From assembly GCA_027186245.1 (NCBI GenBank), contig CP114496.1:3789501-3853500 (forward strand): a stretch of DNA of 64,000 bases. The letters are read 5' to 3'. This stretch comes from Coriaria nepalensis (taxonomy: Eukaryota; Streptophyta; Magnoliopsida; Cucurbitales; Coriariaceae). Each line of letters begins with the position of its first letter. Positions within the stretch are counted from its first letter, which is position 1. Of the stretch, positions 40,560-52,599 are shown piece after piece. Position numbers and translations under genes: made by a program. Under the pieces are notes generated by a model, which ran no database searches, was not told the origin of the DNA, and saw only the letters and a program-made list of their open reading frames with translations.

Positions 40560-41736
40560 ATCCAACTTAACATTGTATGAGGAAAATATTAAAGAAGATC
40601 ATGCCTAATATATTTAGCCAAAGTTTTTTTTTTTCACAAATAGTTTTTAAAAAAATAGTGATATTTAAATTTAACTAATTTATTCAAATAATAATTTGAC
40701 GGACTTATTTGTCCAGTGCTGTATTTGAAAAGTTAGTGCATAAATTCATATGCATTGATTCAAAGATTTCGATGAGTATTTCTATCATGAGAAGTTGATA
40801 TGCATTGTACTCTTTTTCTTTTACTATTAACTTTTCCCACTGGTTTTCCTTATAAGGTTTTAACAAGATAGTTGTCTCATATTATAGATCTCGAAAAAAG
40901 AACAAATACATACTACATCCTTTTTCCCTTAATCAAAGTTTTATTTCAGTGAGTTTCATGGTAAGATTTTTAATGAGTTAGTTTTCAATATACATCTTAT
41001 ATTAGAATGATGTACTTTTTTTCATTCACTATAATTTATTTATTTATTTTTCTAAAAAGGTTTTAACGAGATATACTTGTTGTGTAAATGGACATTCATG
41101 GGGAGTGATAGATATTATGATTGTCCATTTAATTCTACAACTCTTTAGCATTGAATATGATCAATTTACACAATTCCATTACTTTCAAAGGTTTTATTCT
41201 ATTTTTTATATGTAATAATTAGGTCTTCTTATTTTCTTATAACATATGATTTTGGATGGCTTATAAATAAAAGTTTTGTGAGAGTTTAGAGAAACATCAA
41301 TAAGAATAAGAAATTTCTATTCACTTTTATCTTTTTCCTAACTCTCTCTTTTATTTTACAACAGTACTTAAATTTACGGACAACTTTTTGAAAAAGGTAA
41401 CAATTCTTTACACTAAATTCTAATGATACTATTTTTCTCTCCTATTTTATTACCCATTTTTGTTAGTTAATTTCACCTTCATATTTTATTCACACTTAAT
41501 TTATATAATACAAATTTTCTCTACTATTTTATAACTCATTTTTATAATTTCCCATGCCCATAATCCATATTCAAAAGCAAAACCAAATGCATTTTCTATA
41601 TTTTTTCAAAATAAATTTAATTTAAAACGTCAGTTAAGCTAAGTAAATTGAGACTCAGTCTAATTTAGTCAAAAACAAATAATCAAGAAAAAAAGTCAAA
41701 AAAAATAAAGAGAGAAGTTAATTTAAGGCTGGCTTA
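40560..41736. other. AT-rich intergenic DNA
   Basis: No coding frame or element end is visible. The last few hundred bases should hold the promoter of the transcription unit that starts near 41700, if it is real. Confidence 0.4.
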
Positions 41737-41966
41737 ATGGAGAGCAAAGCACTGAATTACATCCCACTTCCGAGCGCCTTACTATTTGCTCTCTCTATTC
41801 CTTCATTTCCTTCTTTCTCTTCCTCCGCCTCTCGTTTTTCTACTAAAAACTTCGTTGTCGGCCAAGGAGAATCTCGGCACTTCTCGCGTAATCAACCAAT
41901 TAGCTATCACCTTCCAGCAGTTAGCAAGCTTGAAGACTACTTTGGCTTGAATTATTGGAATGGGTA
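41737..41966 (+). CDS. Possible first exon with organelle-targeting-like N-terminus
   Basis: ATG at 41737 opens a 76-codon frame rich in Ser, Pro and Phe (LPSALLFALSIPSFPSFSSS), followed by basic and then mixed sequence ending FGLNYWNG. The composition resembles a plastid or mitochondrial transit peptide. A GT donor is available at 41967 (AATGG|GTAAAA), and the next good acceptor is TTTCAG at about 43431, just before the small basic protein gene. Spliced that way, the frame would end after about a dozen more codons, so the product would be short. It may be a real small gene, the leader of the downstream gene, or an orphan exon. I do not recognise the protein. Confidence 0.35.
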
Positions 41967-43457
41967 AAACCCTAAATCTTACTATTTCATGTACTTTCTT
42001 AATTTTACTGTGGATATTATGTAATTAAGAGGGGTAGAAAATGGCATTGAAGCTTGAATTTTTTAGTTAAATTGAAAGTGTGTATTGTTGATTTGAGATT
42101 AATTTGAAATGGGTAGTGATGAAAACGTCTGAATTAACTTGATTGACTATAGTTTCGTATTTAGGGTTTAGGAATGTGCAAGTATTTGGTAAAGGAATTG
42201 TGATTGGTGTAGGAATACTATGTCAATCTTGATTTGCAATTTGGAAGTGTTGATTATTTTTGTAAATGAGTGTTTCTGTAATGAGTTGGAACTAAGCTGG
42301 GTTACTCGTTATACTTATAAATATATATACATTTTAATTATGAACCTCTAAACCAATTTGGGTTATTGTAAATATAGTTTACTTGTTTTATGAAGTTATT
42401 CGTTTTAACTGATGGATAAAGGAACGAAGTAATTATTTTTATGTTCCTCCTTTAGTATTAGATTTGATAGTAAGGTCATTGGTTTAGGGTTATACTAATT
42501 TGAGGGTTAGACGTACTAAGATTTAGTGTTTCTTCCAAAGTTGATTCTCTGTTTTGTTGCTTTTTCCAATATTAATAGACCTTATTCTAATATCGTCACT
42601 GTGTAAACCGAATTTAGGTTCATAGGAAGCTCCATCATCGGGATCCTCTTGAGTTGTATTGAGTAATGGGATTTGGAGTTGTGAGTAATACAAATGCATC
42701 TGTAAATTGTGTTATAAATTTTGTTGTACATGTTGCATTATTTCACCACGCCTATTTGAATACAACACTATTTTTTTTTTTTTTTGGCTTTTATCTTATT
42801 AATGAATTTCAAAATGATTAAGTTAAGTTTTATTTTATTTTGTTTTTTTTTTTTTAAGTTAAAGGCTTATTGGGACAAGATAAAAGATTTATGAGACTGG
42901 TTTATAAATGGAAGTTTTGGTACTATCACTTGCGAAGATTGGACTGCTTTAGTTTGGTGCAGGAAACATATAATTATATTTGATAATCATGATGAAATAG
43001 TTTTTACATATTGTTCGGAAAGCTTGTTTTAACACTTGTTTGGAACGCTTTGGAGATTCATTTTGTTCGATATGCATATGAAGGCTTTAGATTATTTAGG
43101 CAAATTTTGATTGATATACTAATATTTTGTTTTGACAGACACAGTGAGAAGAGAATATTGTTGGCTGTCACAATATTAGTATTGATTTTTTATACTTTTA
43201 AAAGCCAATTTGATTACTGTCAAAATTTAGCTTATCTGTGGCAATTGGACCATTGGTTTATAATGAGATGGATTTAAGGATTAGAATTAAATAGAAGTTT
43301 GGTATCATCAATTGGGGCTAGTTGCCTTAGTTTTTAAAAAATCCAGTTTGAATTTAGTTTAATAACTTTACAAAATCTTAAATAAATATACCAATTTATA
43401 TCTAAATCTTATACTAAACATCCAGTTTCAGGAATCCAGTGCTCAAACTGAAGGAAA

Positions 43458-43830
43458 ATGGCTAATAAAGTTGCAAAATCCGTGGGAAAAGCAGTCAGGG
43501 AGTTCCAGTATCCATGGAAGGAGAAATTGGTAAAATACAAGAATTAGCTGTCAAAAGGTGTGTTGGGTTATTGGGAACTATGTGCATGGAAGCCGCTTGG
43601 AATAAGTGCTCGTCGTTGTGCTAGACTTCGTAAGGAAGTACTTCTTGCTGGAGAAAGATTGGCCGTTTGATCCAGAGAGGAAAGAGATGAGGACGAAACA
43701 GAAAGGGCACACGGCTGAGAATCGGGAAAACACGGCTCGGTTGATGGAGAAGATGCCGGATATGCTGCTCGATTACAAGAATCGCAAGTGGGAGAAGAAG
43801 ATGAAGGAAGAAGAGAAGAACAGGCAGTAA
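43458..43830 (+). pseudogene. Small basic conserved plant protein, broken (possible mitoribosomal protein)
   Basis: Opens MANKVAKSVGKAVREFQYPW and continues GYWELCAWKPLGISARR, WPFDPERKEMRTKQKGH and LDYKNRKWEKKMKEEE. This is a compact Lys/Arg-rich protein of about 120 residues that I recall as conserved in plants and possibly a small-subunit mitochondrial ribosomal protein; that name is unsure. Two lesions are clear: a TAG stop at 43545-43547, one base from the expected GAG, and a one-base gain in GGAGAAAGATTGG near 43653-43656 that shifts the frame. A 3' splice site lies just upstream (TTTCAG, about 43431). No poly-A tail or target duplication is seen, so it is not obviously a retrocopy. Confidence 0.55.
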
Positions 43831-43944
43831 CCTGACATGTTTCTTTTTGCTTTGCTCATTCCTTTCCTTTTTTCGTTTAACATTGCACTCAAAAAACCTC
43901 AGCGACCTGGTTCTACACGTGGGTCCCCCATTCTCTCTCATAGT

Positions 43945-43953
43945 TATATAAAA
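43945..43953 (+). promoter_or_regulatory. Candidate TATA box of the clathrin assembly gene
   Basis: TATATAAAA about 435 bp before the ATG at 44380. Downstream lies a GA- and CT-rich leader (44120-44300), common in plant 5' UTRs. Inferred from position only. Confidence 0.4.
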
Positions 43954-44379
43954 ATGAGGTACAGGAAATTGTCGTGATGGCAACAAAAATTGGTCAAACT
44001 TTTGATGAGCTTTATAGGCTAAAATTAGAAGAGGAGGAATAAAATTATAAACCCAAATATGTGAAATTACCAAAAAGCATCCAAAAATATTAATAATTCC
44101 TTCTTTGTAAGCGCACGTCTTGGAGGAAGGCGGGGAAAGAGAGAAGAGAAAGAGAGACAGAGAGGGGAAGAGGGAGAGAGTCGTTGGTTTGTTCTTGTTG
44201 GAAGGACGCGGTTACGGAGAAAAGAAAGGGAAAGAACATCATCGTTGTCTCCTTTCTCTATCTCTTCTTCTTCTTCCTTCTGTCTCTGATCAAAAAAGAT
44301 ACATTCAAAAGAACAAAAGCAGAGGCCTTTTGTCCCCGTTTTGAGAAAATTAAGGATTATTGTAATAAGAAGGCGTTGA

Positions 44380-47300
44380 ATGGGGACATTTCAGAGCTTC
44401 AGAAAGGCCTATGGAGCTATCAAGGATTCAACTACAGTTGGCCTTGCCAAGGTCAATAGTGATTTTAAGGTATGTAATTCTCTATTTCATTTGATTGTCA
44501 CCTACATTGTCATCTCAACCATTCAAATCAAGATTGCCTTTTTTTTTCCCCACAATTTTGAATAATCCTTCTTCAATTATGGTGAAAGAATTTGGATATT
44601 GCCATTGTCAAGGCCACAAATCACGTCGAATTGCCTCCTAAAGAACGTCATGTTCGAAGTAAGTTTACTTATTCCTTGTTTTTGTTCTATTGAAACCATT
44701 AAGATCTCTCTAGCTAGGAATCGCTTGCTTGATTGAGAGAACTTTTTTTTGTTTTTAGTGTTGTATCATATGATCGAAAATGTGGATCCAGATCATATTT
44801 GTAAGTGGAAATTTCATTGAACACTCTTCGGTTTTCTGATTGAAACAGACATTTTGTTATGTGATATCTTTCTAATTCAAATACATCATAACATTCTTTC
44901 TCTATAATTTCATATTTTGTAATTTTTGTTTATTTTATTTTTTCTTTTGGTAGAAATCTTATCATCCACATCAGCAATGCGTCCCCGTGCAGATGTCGCT
45001 TATTGCATTCACGCATTGTCGAAGAGATTGTTCAAGACCAAAAATTGGATTGTAATAACATTTCCCTCTCTATATGTACATATAATTGAGTTCTTCAAAT
45101 TATCACTTGTTCAAGTAAATAAGTTATTTATTTTGTTTTATTTTTTTTTATACCCTTTTGTAGGTTGCCTTGAAGACATTGATAGTAATTCATAGGACAC
45201 TAAGAGAAGGTGATCCGACCTTCCGGGAGGAACTTCTTAACTACTCGACAAGAGGACACATTCTCCAAATATCCAATTTTAAAGATGATACAAGTCCACT
45301 TGGTAAGTTGCTTCCATAATTCCATTTCATCTTCTGTATGGCAAATAAGCTGTTTTATTTTTCAATTCTTTCTCTTGGTATTTTGAATATAGTAACACTA
45401 ATTCCTTCTTAGCCTGAAATTTTCCAATGCAGCTTGGGATTGTTCTGCGTGGGCCCGTACATATGCACTCTTCCTACAAGAAAGGCTCGAGTGTTTTCGG
45501 ATATTGAAATATGATATCGAATCAGAGCGCTTGACAAAAACATCACCCACTTCAGCCAAGGTATATATATATATATATACATTTTCTTTAGATCATTTAA
45601 TTAAGGTGAGGATTATTTATTATTACTATTATTTTGTTTGTAATTATTTTTTGCAGGTTAGCAGTAGAACAAGGATGTTGGCTTGTGAGGAGCTGTTAGA
45701 GCAGTTACCGGCATTGCAACAGCTTCTTTTTCGGCTTATGGGATGCCAAGTAAGTAGTGATAAAGAGATGTTTCTTTCTTTCTATTGATGCATGGCCCTT
45801 TGGGAATTCTCATCTTATGATCTTGTTTCTTGCAGCCAGAAGGAGGAGCATTTAGTAATTATCTTATCCAATATGCCTTGGCTCTGGTAAAAAAAAAAAA
45901 AAAAAAAAAAGAATTACCATTCTCTTTTTTTGCATAATTGCTTTCTAGAATGTTATGTTGTTCATGTTTATATAATTCTATGTTGATTAGATTCTCTTAA
46001 TCAAATTTTCAATCTTTTTATTTCTTGACATTGCCCTCTTTTAGTAACTCTTGTTTGATTTTCGGGTTTTCCAATATAGATATTGAAAGAGAGCTTCAAA
46101 ATCTATTGTGCCATCAATGATGGAATTATAAATCTTGTTGACATGGTAGGAATTTAATTGCTTTGGCTTGTAACTCTTATATTTGGATTAAAGTTTTAGC
46201 TATAATAAAAACTCTTATATTTTTTCTTTCCATAATTATTCTTAACTCCATTCCTTATTTTGCTACAGTTCTTTGATATGTCAAAATTTGATGCAGTTAA
46301 AGCTCTAAGAATTTACAAAAGAGCCAGCCAACAGGTTCACAACAATGGCTTACCTTCTAAGCATTGTCCTTTCGAACTGAGAATTTTTGTTTTTCTCACC
46401 AATGTTTTTGATTATATTTTATCAAACAGGCCGAACATCTTGCGGACTTCTATGAGTATTGCAAGGGCTTAGATCTTGCAAGAAATTTCCAATTTCCTAC
46501 TCTAAGACAGGTTCTAACTAATCAGTCTCCTGAATGAAGATGATAATTTTTTTTTTTTTTGAAATTCCAATTAAAAGGGTTCTTAACCGTGTTTATTTTT
46601 TCTCTTTTCAATAAACAGCCACCTCCATCATTTCTTGCAACAATGGAGGAATATATAAGAGAGGCTCCTCATACAGGTTTTGTGAATAGGAGACTGGTGA
46701 GAAAAAATGTTTCCTCTTAGTATTGATAAATATCGAAACCCCCTTTTACGATGTTGACCTTTTTTGTGTCTTTGTAATGGATGAATAGGAGTTTCAAGAG
46801 ACTAATCAAGTGTTTGAGAAACTAGAAGTACCAGAAGAACAACCGAAAGAAAATGAGAAACCTGTGGAACAAGTTGAGGAACAACAACCAGAAGTTGAGG
46901 AAGAAGAGTCTAAGCCTGAGGAAGTGGTGGCCGAACCTCCACCGTTGATATCAGCCGATAGTACTGGCGATCTTTTGGTAAGTTCTAGCTCTTGCTATTT
47001 AGATTCTATTTTGGAAGGGAAAAAAAATGATTATAATATTCCATTTGTAGGGTCTAAGTGAGATAAATCCTAAGGCTATTGAGATAGAGGAAAGCAATGC
47101 TTTAGCCCTTGCTATACTTCCACCTGGTAGGTTTTAGATAGGCTGCTTCTGTGTTGAGGTTTTGATTTGATAGTATATACTACTTTGTACTTGTGATTTT
47201 AATTTGTCTTCTATACTTGGAAAAATTATACATCTTATAGGACATGAGCCGTCTTCGACGAGTCAAGCCTTGGCTGAAATCGGTGGGACTGACGGTTGGG

Positions 47301-48083
47301 AGCTAGCCCTTGTCACCACACCGAGCAATAATACGAGTCAACCTGTTGAAACCAAACTGGTTAATTTTGCTTTCTCTTTCATTGAACAAAAATTAGGGAC
47401 CAAAATAATAATAATAATAGTCTGGGAGTAAATTTTATATAAAAAAAATCTTCTACAAGATATGTTGTACAAGAATAAGGGGCGGGCAAAAAAGTAGATA
47501 ACTAACCAAATTCAGGAATATACTTTATGAAATGAATCAAATTTGGGGTTAAATTCTAATATTTGAAAAGATAAGGGCTGCAATGCCCCCACGGATCCGC
47601 CCCTGTTGTAGCTGTTTAGTTAACATTTGTTTAACTAAAATTTTCTTTTTCTTTTTGGTTTTGGATCAGGCGGGGGGATTTGACAAGCTATTGCTTGATA
47701 GCTTATACGAAGATGAAAACACCAGAAGACAACTTCAATTGCAAAACGCAGGGTATGGATCATATGGTGCCGGGATGGCCGTGCAGAACCCTTTTGATCA
47801 TCAACAAACGGCCCAAGATCCATTTGCAATGTCTAATGCCGTAGCGCCCCCTCCTAACGTGCAAATGGCACTAATGCAGCAACAAGAACAACAAATGATG
47901 TTCCAACAACAACAACCAAACATGGCGATGGTACCTCATCACGTCTTTCCTCCCCAATATCAACAACAGTCGCCATATATGCAACAACAAACGGCAGTTG
48001 GGGGTTCCAATCCGTTCGGGGACCCATTCCTCACTTTGCAGCAGAGTCCAATGCCACAACAAGGAAATCAAAATTTAATTTAG
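44380..48083 (+). CDS. ANTH-domain clathrin assembly protein (AP180/PICALM type)
   Basis: Binds phosphoinositides and clathrin at the plasma membrane and sorts cargo for endocytosis. Fifteen exons keep the frame: 44380-44469, 44589-44658, 44954-45051, 45164-45302, 45433-45560, 45657-45749, 45836-45886, 46080-46145, 46269-46334, 46430-46510, 46619-46696, 46789-46977, 47051-47126, 47241-47359 and 47670-48083. The product has 585 residues, like Arabidopsis At5g57200/At4g25940. The ANTH domain spans about 25-320, with the lipid-binding signature K38-x9-K48-x-R50-H51 intact. An acidic Glu/Pro-rich linker follows (about 330-380). The tail is Gln/Met-rich with two NPF motifs (488-490, 562-564) for EH-domain partners and two DPF motifs (498-500, 566-568) for adaptor ears. 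No lesion found; likely functional. Confidence 0.96.
44759..44800 (+). other. Candidate 42-nt cryptic cassette exon in intron 2 of the clathrin assembly gene
   Basis: Bounded by a strong acceptor (poly-T then GTTTTTAG, ending 44758) and a consensus donor GTAAGT (44801). It would keep the reading phase but creates a TAA where it joins exon 3. Confidence 0.35.
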
Positions 48084-48537
48084 GAGATGTCATTTTTGTT
48101 TTGTTTCTCTTGAAACTTGAATTTTGTGGAAGTTTGATAAATTGATTCTTTGTATCTCCGCAAATAATGAATGTCATTTTTCCCCTTCTTTATTATATAA
48201 ATATATTTATTTAATCTTTTTTATTTCCCCTTTTTGTCTGACCGGATTATAACTGTCATAAGATACTTGGTCTTAACCAAAGCAAAAAAAAAAAAAAAAC
48301 AGCATATGTTAGCAGAAAATTAAAAGAGAAGACAATAGTACTGTGTGAACTAATCTTTTATAAAAATAAATACTTCATTTTGTTGAGTTTTCCTTCTAAT
48401 GTGAACAAGTCTTCATCTATGGCTGCCCATTAATGATTTAGGTGGAACCTCCTATCCTAGCACAGCCTAGTTTGAAGGTGTCTCTAATGGCTGCCAACAT
48501 TAATGGCATCCATCAGCAACTCCTTCCATGTTTCCCT

Positions 48538-49283
48538 ATAGATAGGAAGAAGGTTTGCCTTCCAAAATGTGGCAGTGTGATTGAGCTATAACGAGAGAGA
48601 AAAAATCTGAGATATTTCTTGTGAGTCTTTGCAGTGAGTGAGAAAGACTGAAAGTTGTAATTCTCCTCATAATAAATTCTAATCAAGTTTCTACTAAATC
48701 TGTTAACTACAGTAACACTTCATAACTAGATTATAACTCTCTCTTCTCAACTGATTTGCACAGCAGCTCAACCAAACTCTAATGGCTACTTGAAGAGGAA
48801 GCTCTATTTTAAATATAATATTATATATTAAATCACATAAATGATGTATAAAATGATGCTTATATACATAGGCTAACAGTACATATAAAATATATATATA
48901 TAACTGATATGGTACACTACAAATATAAATTAACATATGTAATGGGTTTTGCCAATTAGGCCCATCTCACAATCATTCTATCGGATAGGCCTCTTAGAAA
49001 CTCTTTTGTAGGGGTAAGCAAAAGTGTCGGCAGTAGGACAGGGTTCTACCATGTCTTGTCCCGACTTTTCCAGTACTGGTACCAAGACTGTAACCTCTAG
49101 TCTCGGCCTAGTACCGATACTCAGGACGGTAATTAGTCTCGGTCATAAGGGAAAAAAAGATTTATTTTTTTTTAATGTATTTATTTTTTAATGTTAAAAC
49201 CCATAAGAAGAAGAATGTGCAAGAAAGAAAAGAAGAGGAGAAGAAGAGATGGAAAAGAGAATAAGAAGAAGATAAGAAGAAAA
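48538..49283. repeat. Dispersed repeat R, copy 1, with solo copia LTR
   Basis: Matches 53903-54190 (left part) and 59139-59490 (right part) closely, including AAAATGTGGCA, CATAATAAATTCTAATC, GTGTCGGCAGTAGGACA and AAGAAGAAGAATGTGCAAG. In this copy the two parts are separated only by a solo LTR (48809-48935). The right part ends in a GA-rich tract and a (TA)n run, after which the copies diverge. Confidence 0.85.
48809..48935 (-). repeat. Solo LTR of copia element G family
   Basis: About 127 bp, matching the LTRs at 54186-54313 and 59011-59138. It is followed by TATGT, which corresponds to the target duplication CATGT of the full element. The left edge has lost about 10 bp including the other target copy. 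Confidence 0.8.
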
Positions 49284-49479
49284 TAAAAAGAATATATATA
49301 TATATATACTTCAAAGATCCGTTGCGTGTATAACGGATAGAAAAACGGCTTAATCCCAAAATTATTAAACCAGTTTTTAAACCAAATGGGGAAATCCACT
49401 TGATTAATGTAAAATGAGATCCACCAATTGTGCTTGTACTTGTTGTTTTGTATCAACAAGATTTGGCTTCAGGCTTGAA

Positions 49480-50660
49480 TATAGTCGTAGTAATCCCACT
49501 TTCTGGGTTCCTTTTCACAGTACTGGGTTTTCCAAAGGGCTCCTTTGAACCATTCAGAGAGAAGTATAACTTTTAAAATTCTCAACTTTGAGAAGGCTAC
49601 CTTGTTATTCTTGAACTTTGTGTCTATCGTTATCGAACCTGATTCCTTTAGGATAGAGACAAACCAAAGCCAATTCTTTGGGTCTAGGGTAGGAGAGAGG
49701 TGCTCGCGAAGCCATTTCCTCGCGGTGTCCCAAATCTTTTCCCTTTCTCCAATAGCGGAGACATCTTCTTCTTCAATAGGAGTTAGATACTCCTCGCAAA
49801 CTCGAAAATATGGGTGATCCTTCTCACTGTCTAGTTGAGGAGGAAGGTCCTCTTTGAGGGCTTCGGCCGAGTGAAACTGGTCACTCTTCTTTTCAGGCGC
49901 TGAGGAAGAAGCCCCAGGACGCGAAGGTTGCGGAAGGTCTGGAGGGATTCTCCGAATCCTACCTTCAGAGGAGCTTTTCCTCTATTCATGATGTTGGAGG
50001 AATTCTCTGGTAAGGAAGTCCGGAAGAGAGTTTGATTCTCCTTTGATGTATTCTATCTCAAAGTCAAAGACAGAGAGGATGCCTTGCCATCTTGCGAAAA
50101 TTTGCTTAGAGACTAAGGCCTGGACATACTTAAACAGGATGTCTTTAGCTGCCTTGCAGTCAACTCTGACAAGGAACCTTTTGTTAACCAGATCGGGCTC
50201 AAATTTCTTAATACACAAGACTATGGACAATATCTCCTTTTTTACTATAGAATAGTTCTAATGGGCCCCTTTCCAAACTCCAGACACGAATCTCACCAGG
50301 CTTTCTTTGCCGCATATTCGCCGCTTTAATATTCCACCAAAACCTAATTCTGACGCGTCGGTTTCAACTATTTTGAAGGCTTTTGGATGGGCCAGATTAA
50401 GGCACGGAAGTTCTTTGGCCCGTAACTTAATTTTACGGACTGCTTCAGTACATTCCTCAGTCCATTCTGAGGGGGTTTTGCGAAGTCTTGCATATAAGGG
50501 CCTGCTATCCCTTCCCAAGTCTTTATAGAAGTCTGCTATGTAATTTAGGCTTCCTAGGAACCTTAGAAGTTGGGTTTTATCCAGGATTATGTCTAGGAAT
50601 TTTTCTGCAAACACGATGGCCCTTTGTATAGAGAATGGTTTGTCAAAGGAATTCATTTCC
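49480..50660 (-). pseudogene. Endogenous caulimovirid: RT end, RNase H and C-terminal tail
   Basis: Minus-strand frames give the post-catalytic part of a pararetroviral reverse transcriptase (LRFLGSLNYIADF, about 50556-50518), an RNase H start with ETDASELGFGGIL, and an RNase H end with FEIEYIKG and NSLPDFLTREFL (about 50060-49990). These are hallmarks of Caulimoviridae rather than Ty3/gypsy. An acidic tail follows to about 49480. The catalytic RT core is missing and a stop at 50256-50258 splits the RNase H. It is an old, non-functional copy in opposite orientation to the rest of the viral DNA. Confidence 0.8.
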
Positions 50661-50689
50661 TTGGTTTTAACATTCCAATCTATCTATTG

Positions 50690-51127
50690 TATTCCCTGAA
50701 TACTAAAATGGGATTATAAGCTATGGTACACTGAAGACATACCATACAGAGTCTCTCCAGACACCCCCGGCTTATTAGAATGTTTTACATTAAATGGTGG
50801 GATAAATACTACTTGGATAACGACCAGAGTGTCTATGCAGAAAATGGAATGATTAGGGTTCAAAAGAACCTCCCTTCATAATCTATAAATGTGCCTCTAG
50901 GTTCTAGAGTCAAGGAGGTCCTATCACACTTCTCAGAAGAGGAAATTTGTCAGTTCCTCCATGAAAAGGAAAAGGCCAAGGTAGGAGGAACGCTCTCCCC
51001 CTTTAACAAAAGAAGCATTAGCCCATACCTGAAAATTTTCCGGGATTCGCAGGATCTGTACGAGGAATATACCCCCTCAAAGAATCTTCTTCATCTAAAA
51101 GACAAGATAAGGGCAAAGGAAAAGTGA
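50690..51127 (+). pseudogene. Endogenous caulimovirid: distal reading frame fragment
   Basis: A plus-strand frame interrupted by one stop (about 50880) reads through FYIKWWDKYYLDNDQ and KVGGTLSPFNKRSISPYLKI and ends at 51127. It lies just before the viral non-coding region, where the last ORF of such genomes would be. The assignment rests on position and style rather than a recognised motif. Confidence 0.5.
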
Positions 51128-51855
51128 TCCTTTAGTGGTGGGGTTGTCCTGTCAAGGTCCGGTTGACCATTAATCACCCCGACAACAAGCATCTACGTTA
51201 TAAAGTAGTTAGTGGATGATTTGGCATTATTCGGAAAATAATTCCGACTTTGGATCAATGTGGAATTTTCCTCCGCACTTATCTTTACTTTTACTTTTAC
51301 GCATGTGTAAATACAGTTTGTTGTCTATAATTATTGGTCTGCAATTATTAGTTTGGTAATTCGAGAGAAGATAAGTAGTGCCTGCGTGCCTATGAAGAAA
51401 TCATCAAAAGTTTGGCTATCTCTCTTTATCTATTTTAATTTCCACGAATAAGCAATATAAAAGCAGTGACGGGTTTGATCTACTATTCTTCTTGTGTGTC
51501 TATCTTTTCTTTATCTATCTCATTCGTCTACACCTCTTTCTCTGTTCTCTGTTAATCTTGTCCATCTTCTTTGATCTTCCACTCATCATCTCGTTATTCC
51601 TTGCTTGTATTATTTTCTTAACGATCCAGGTTTATTTGGTATCAGAGCCAAGGGTAGAAAACTAGCCGCAGGGGGAAGGTTCTTAGAATCCTCGATTATT
51701 AGGTGACTAAGATAATAGGGAAGGTTCTTAGAATCCCTAAGTATCAAGTTTGAATCAGCCATTTCCATAGCCGAGTGAAGGCACGGGCGTGAGGCGTAAG
51801 AACTCTGTAATCCGCCTTGATCTAGTTATCTTTAGTACATAAAATAATCTTTATC
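51128..51855 (+). promoter_or_regulatory. Endogenous caulimovirid non-coding region with promoter and primer-binding site
   Basis: A TATA box (TATAAAAG, 51456-51463) and, about 180 bp on, TGGTATCAGAGC (51637-51648), the initiator tRNA-Met binding site that marks position 1 of caulimovirid genomes. Together they give the polarity of the plus-strand part. Confidence 0.7.
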
Positions 51856-52560
51856 ATGTCTAGTTTTCTACGAAAGCTCTCTTCTAGATGATCGGTTTCG
51901 TCATCCTCTTTGTCTAGTTCCTCTTATCAAACCCCTCAAACCAAGGGAGAGTCAACACACTCCTTAGCTAGCTCGGTAAATAAGAATACTGAGATAATTT
52001 CTGGAAAGAATAAAGAGATAGCCTAAAAAGAATTGGGAATTGCAAATTTGTATATCCCAAACATCCAAGAAGCTAAGATATACAAGTTTGGCGGGGTTAC
52101 ATGAAAATATGGTTTCGTGATTAAAATGGTAGAAGATTTGATCCCCCTTTCGAACGAGACAAGAATCACTGCAGTTACTATCTGAAGAACTGCTAAGACA
52201 GCACAAAGCTGATGGATATAAATTCATCCATCTAGGAATGGTACAAGTAGGGATTCGCCCTATGACAAGGATCGGTTTAGAGATTGTCTCTCTAATCGCT
52301 TTAAGGGACAAAAGGCATAACATGTATGATCACTCTCTACTAGGTATAGTGGAAACTACCCTCTTAGAAGGACCAATTTACTTTGAATGCTATCCAGATT
52401 TTTGTTTATCTCTAACTGATATTCATATTATGGAAGCTCTCACTTTAGATCTCCACCTATCTGGCTTTGACATGAAAACATGTCAGAACACCTGTGCCTG
52501 ATTTATAGGGTCTGTTATAAAACAATGAGTACCCTAATCCCTGAAAGATAACCCCTTCCA
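51856..52560 (+). pseudogene. Endogenous caulimovirid movement-protein region, broken
   Basis: Starts at ATG 51856 after the primer-binding site. A 30K-type movement protein domain is recognisable from IPNIQEAKIYKFGG (about 52059) through HLGMVQVGIRPMTR and LLGIVETTLLEGP to SLTDIHIMEALTLDL (about 52410-52455). Such proteins enlarge plasmodesmata for cell-to-cell spread of the virus. Stops or frame changes at about 51889, 52024, 52102 and 52183 break it. It is an inherited relic. Confidence 0.75.
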
Positions 52561-52599
52561 CAGTAGATTAAGCCAGGAGAAACAACTCTCTTTATTGCC

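Noticed and set aside
43621..44073. 150-codon minus-strand frame
   Set aside because: It is the antisense of the small basic protein gene and the clathrin gene promoter; composition is low-complexity.
44120..44459. Plus-strand frames in the GA-rich leader
   Set aside because: They overlap the 5' UTR and first exon of the clathrin assembly gene in other frames and have no homology.
47635..48071. Minus-strand frames over the last clathrin-gene exon
   Set aside because: Shadows of the Gln-rich tail.
50690..51127. Host gene in the caulimovirid block
   Set aside because: It lies between viral RNase H and the viral primer-binding region, is stop-interrupted and has no splice-site structure.
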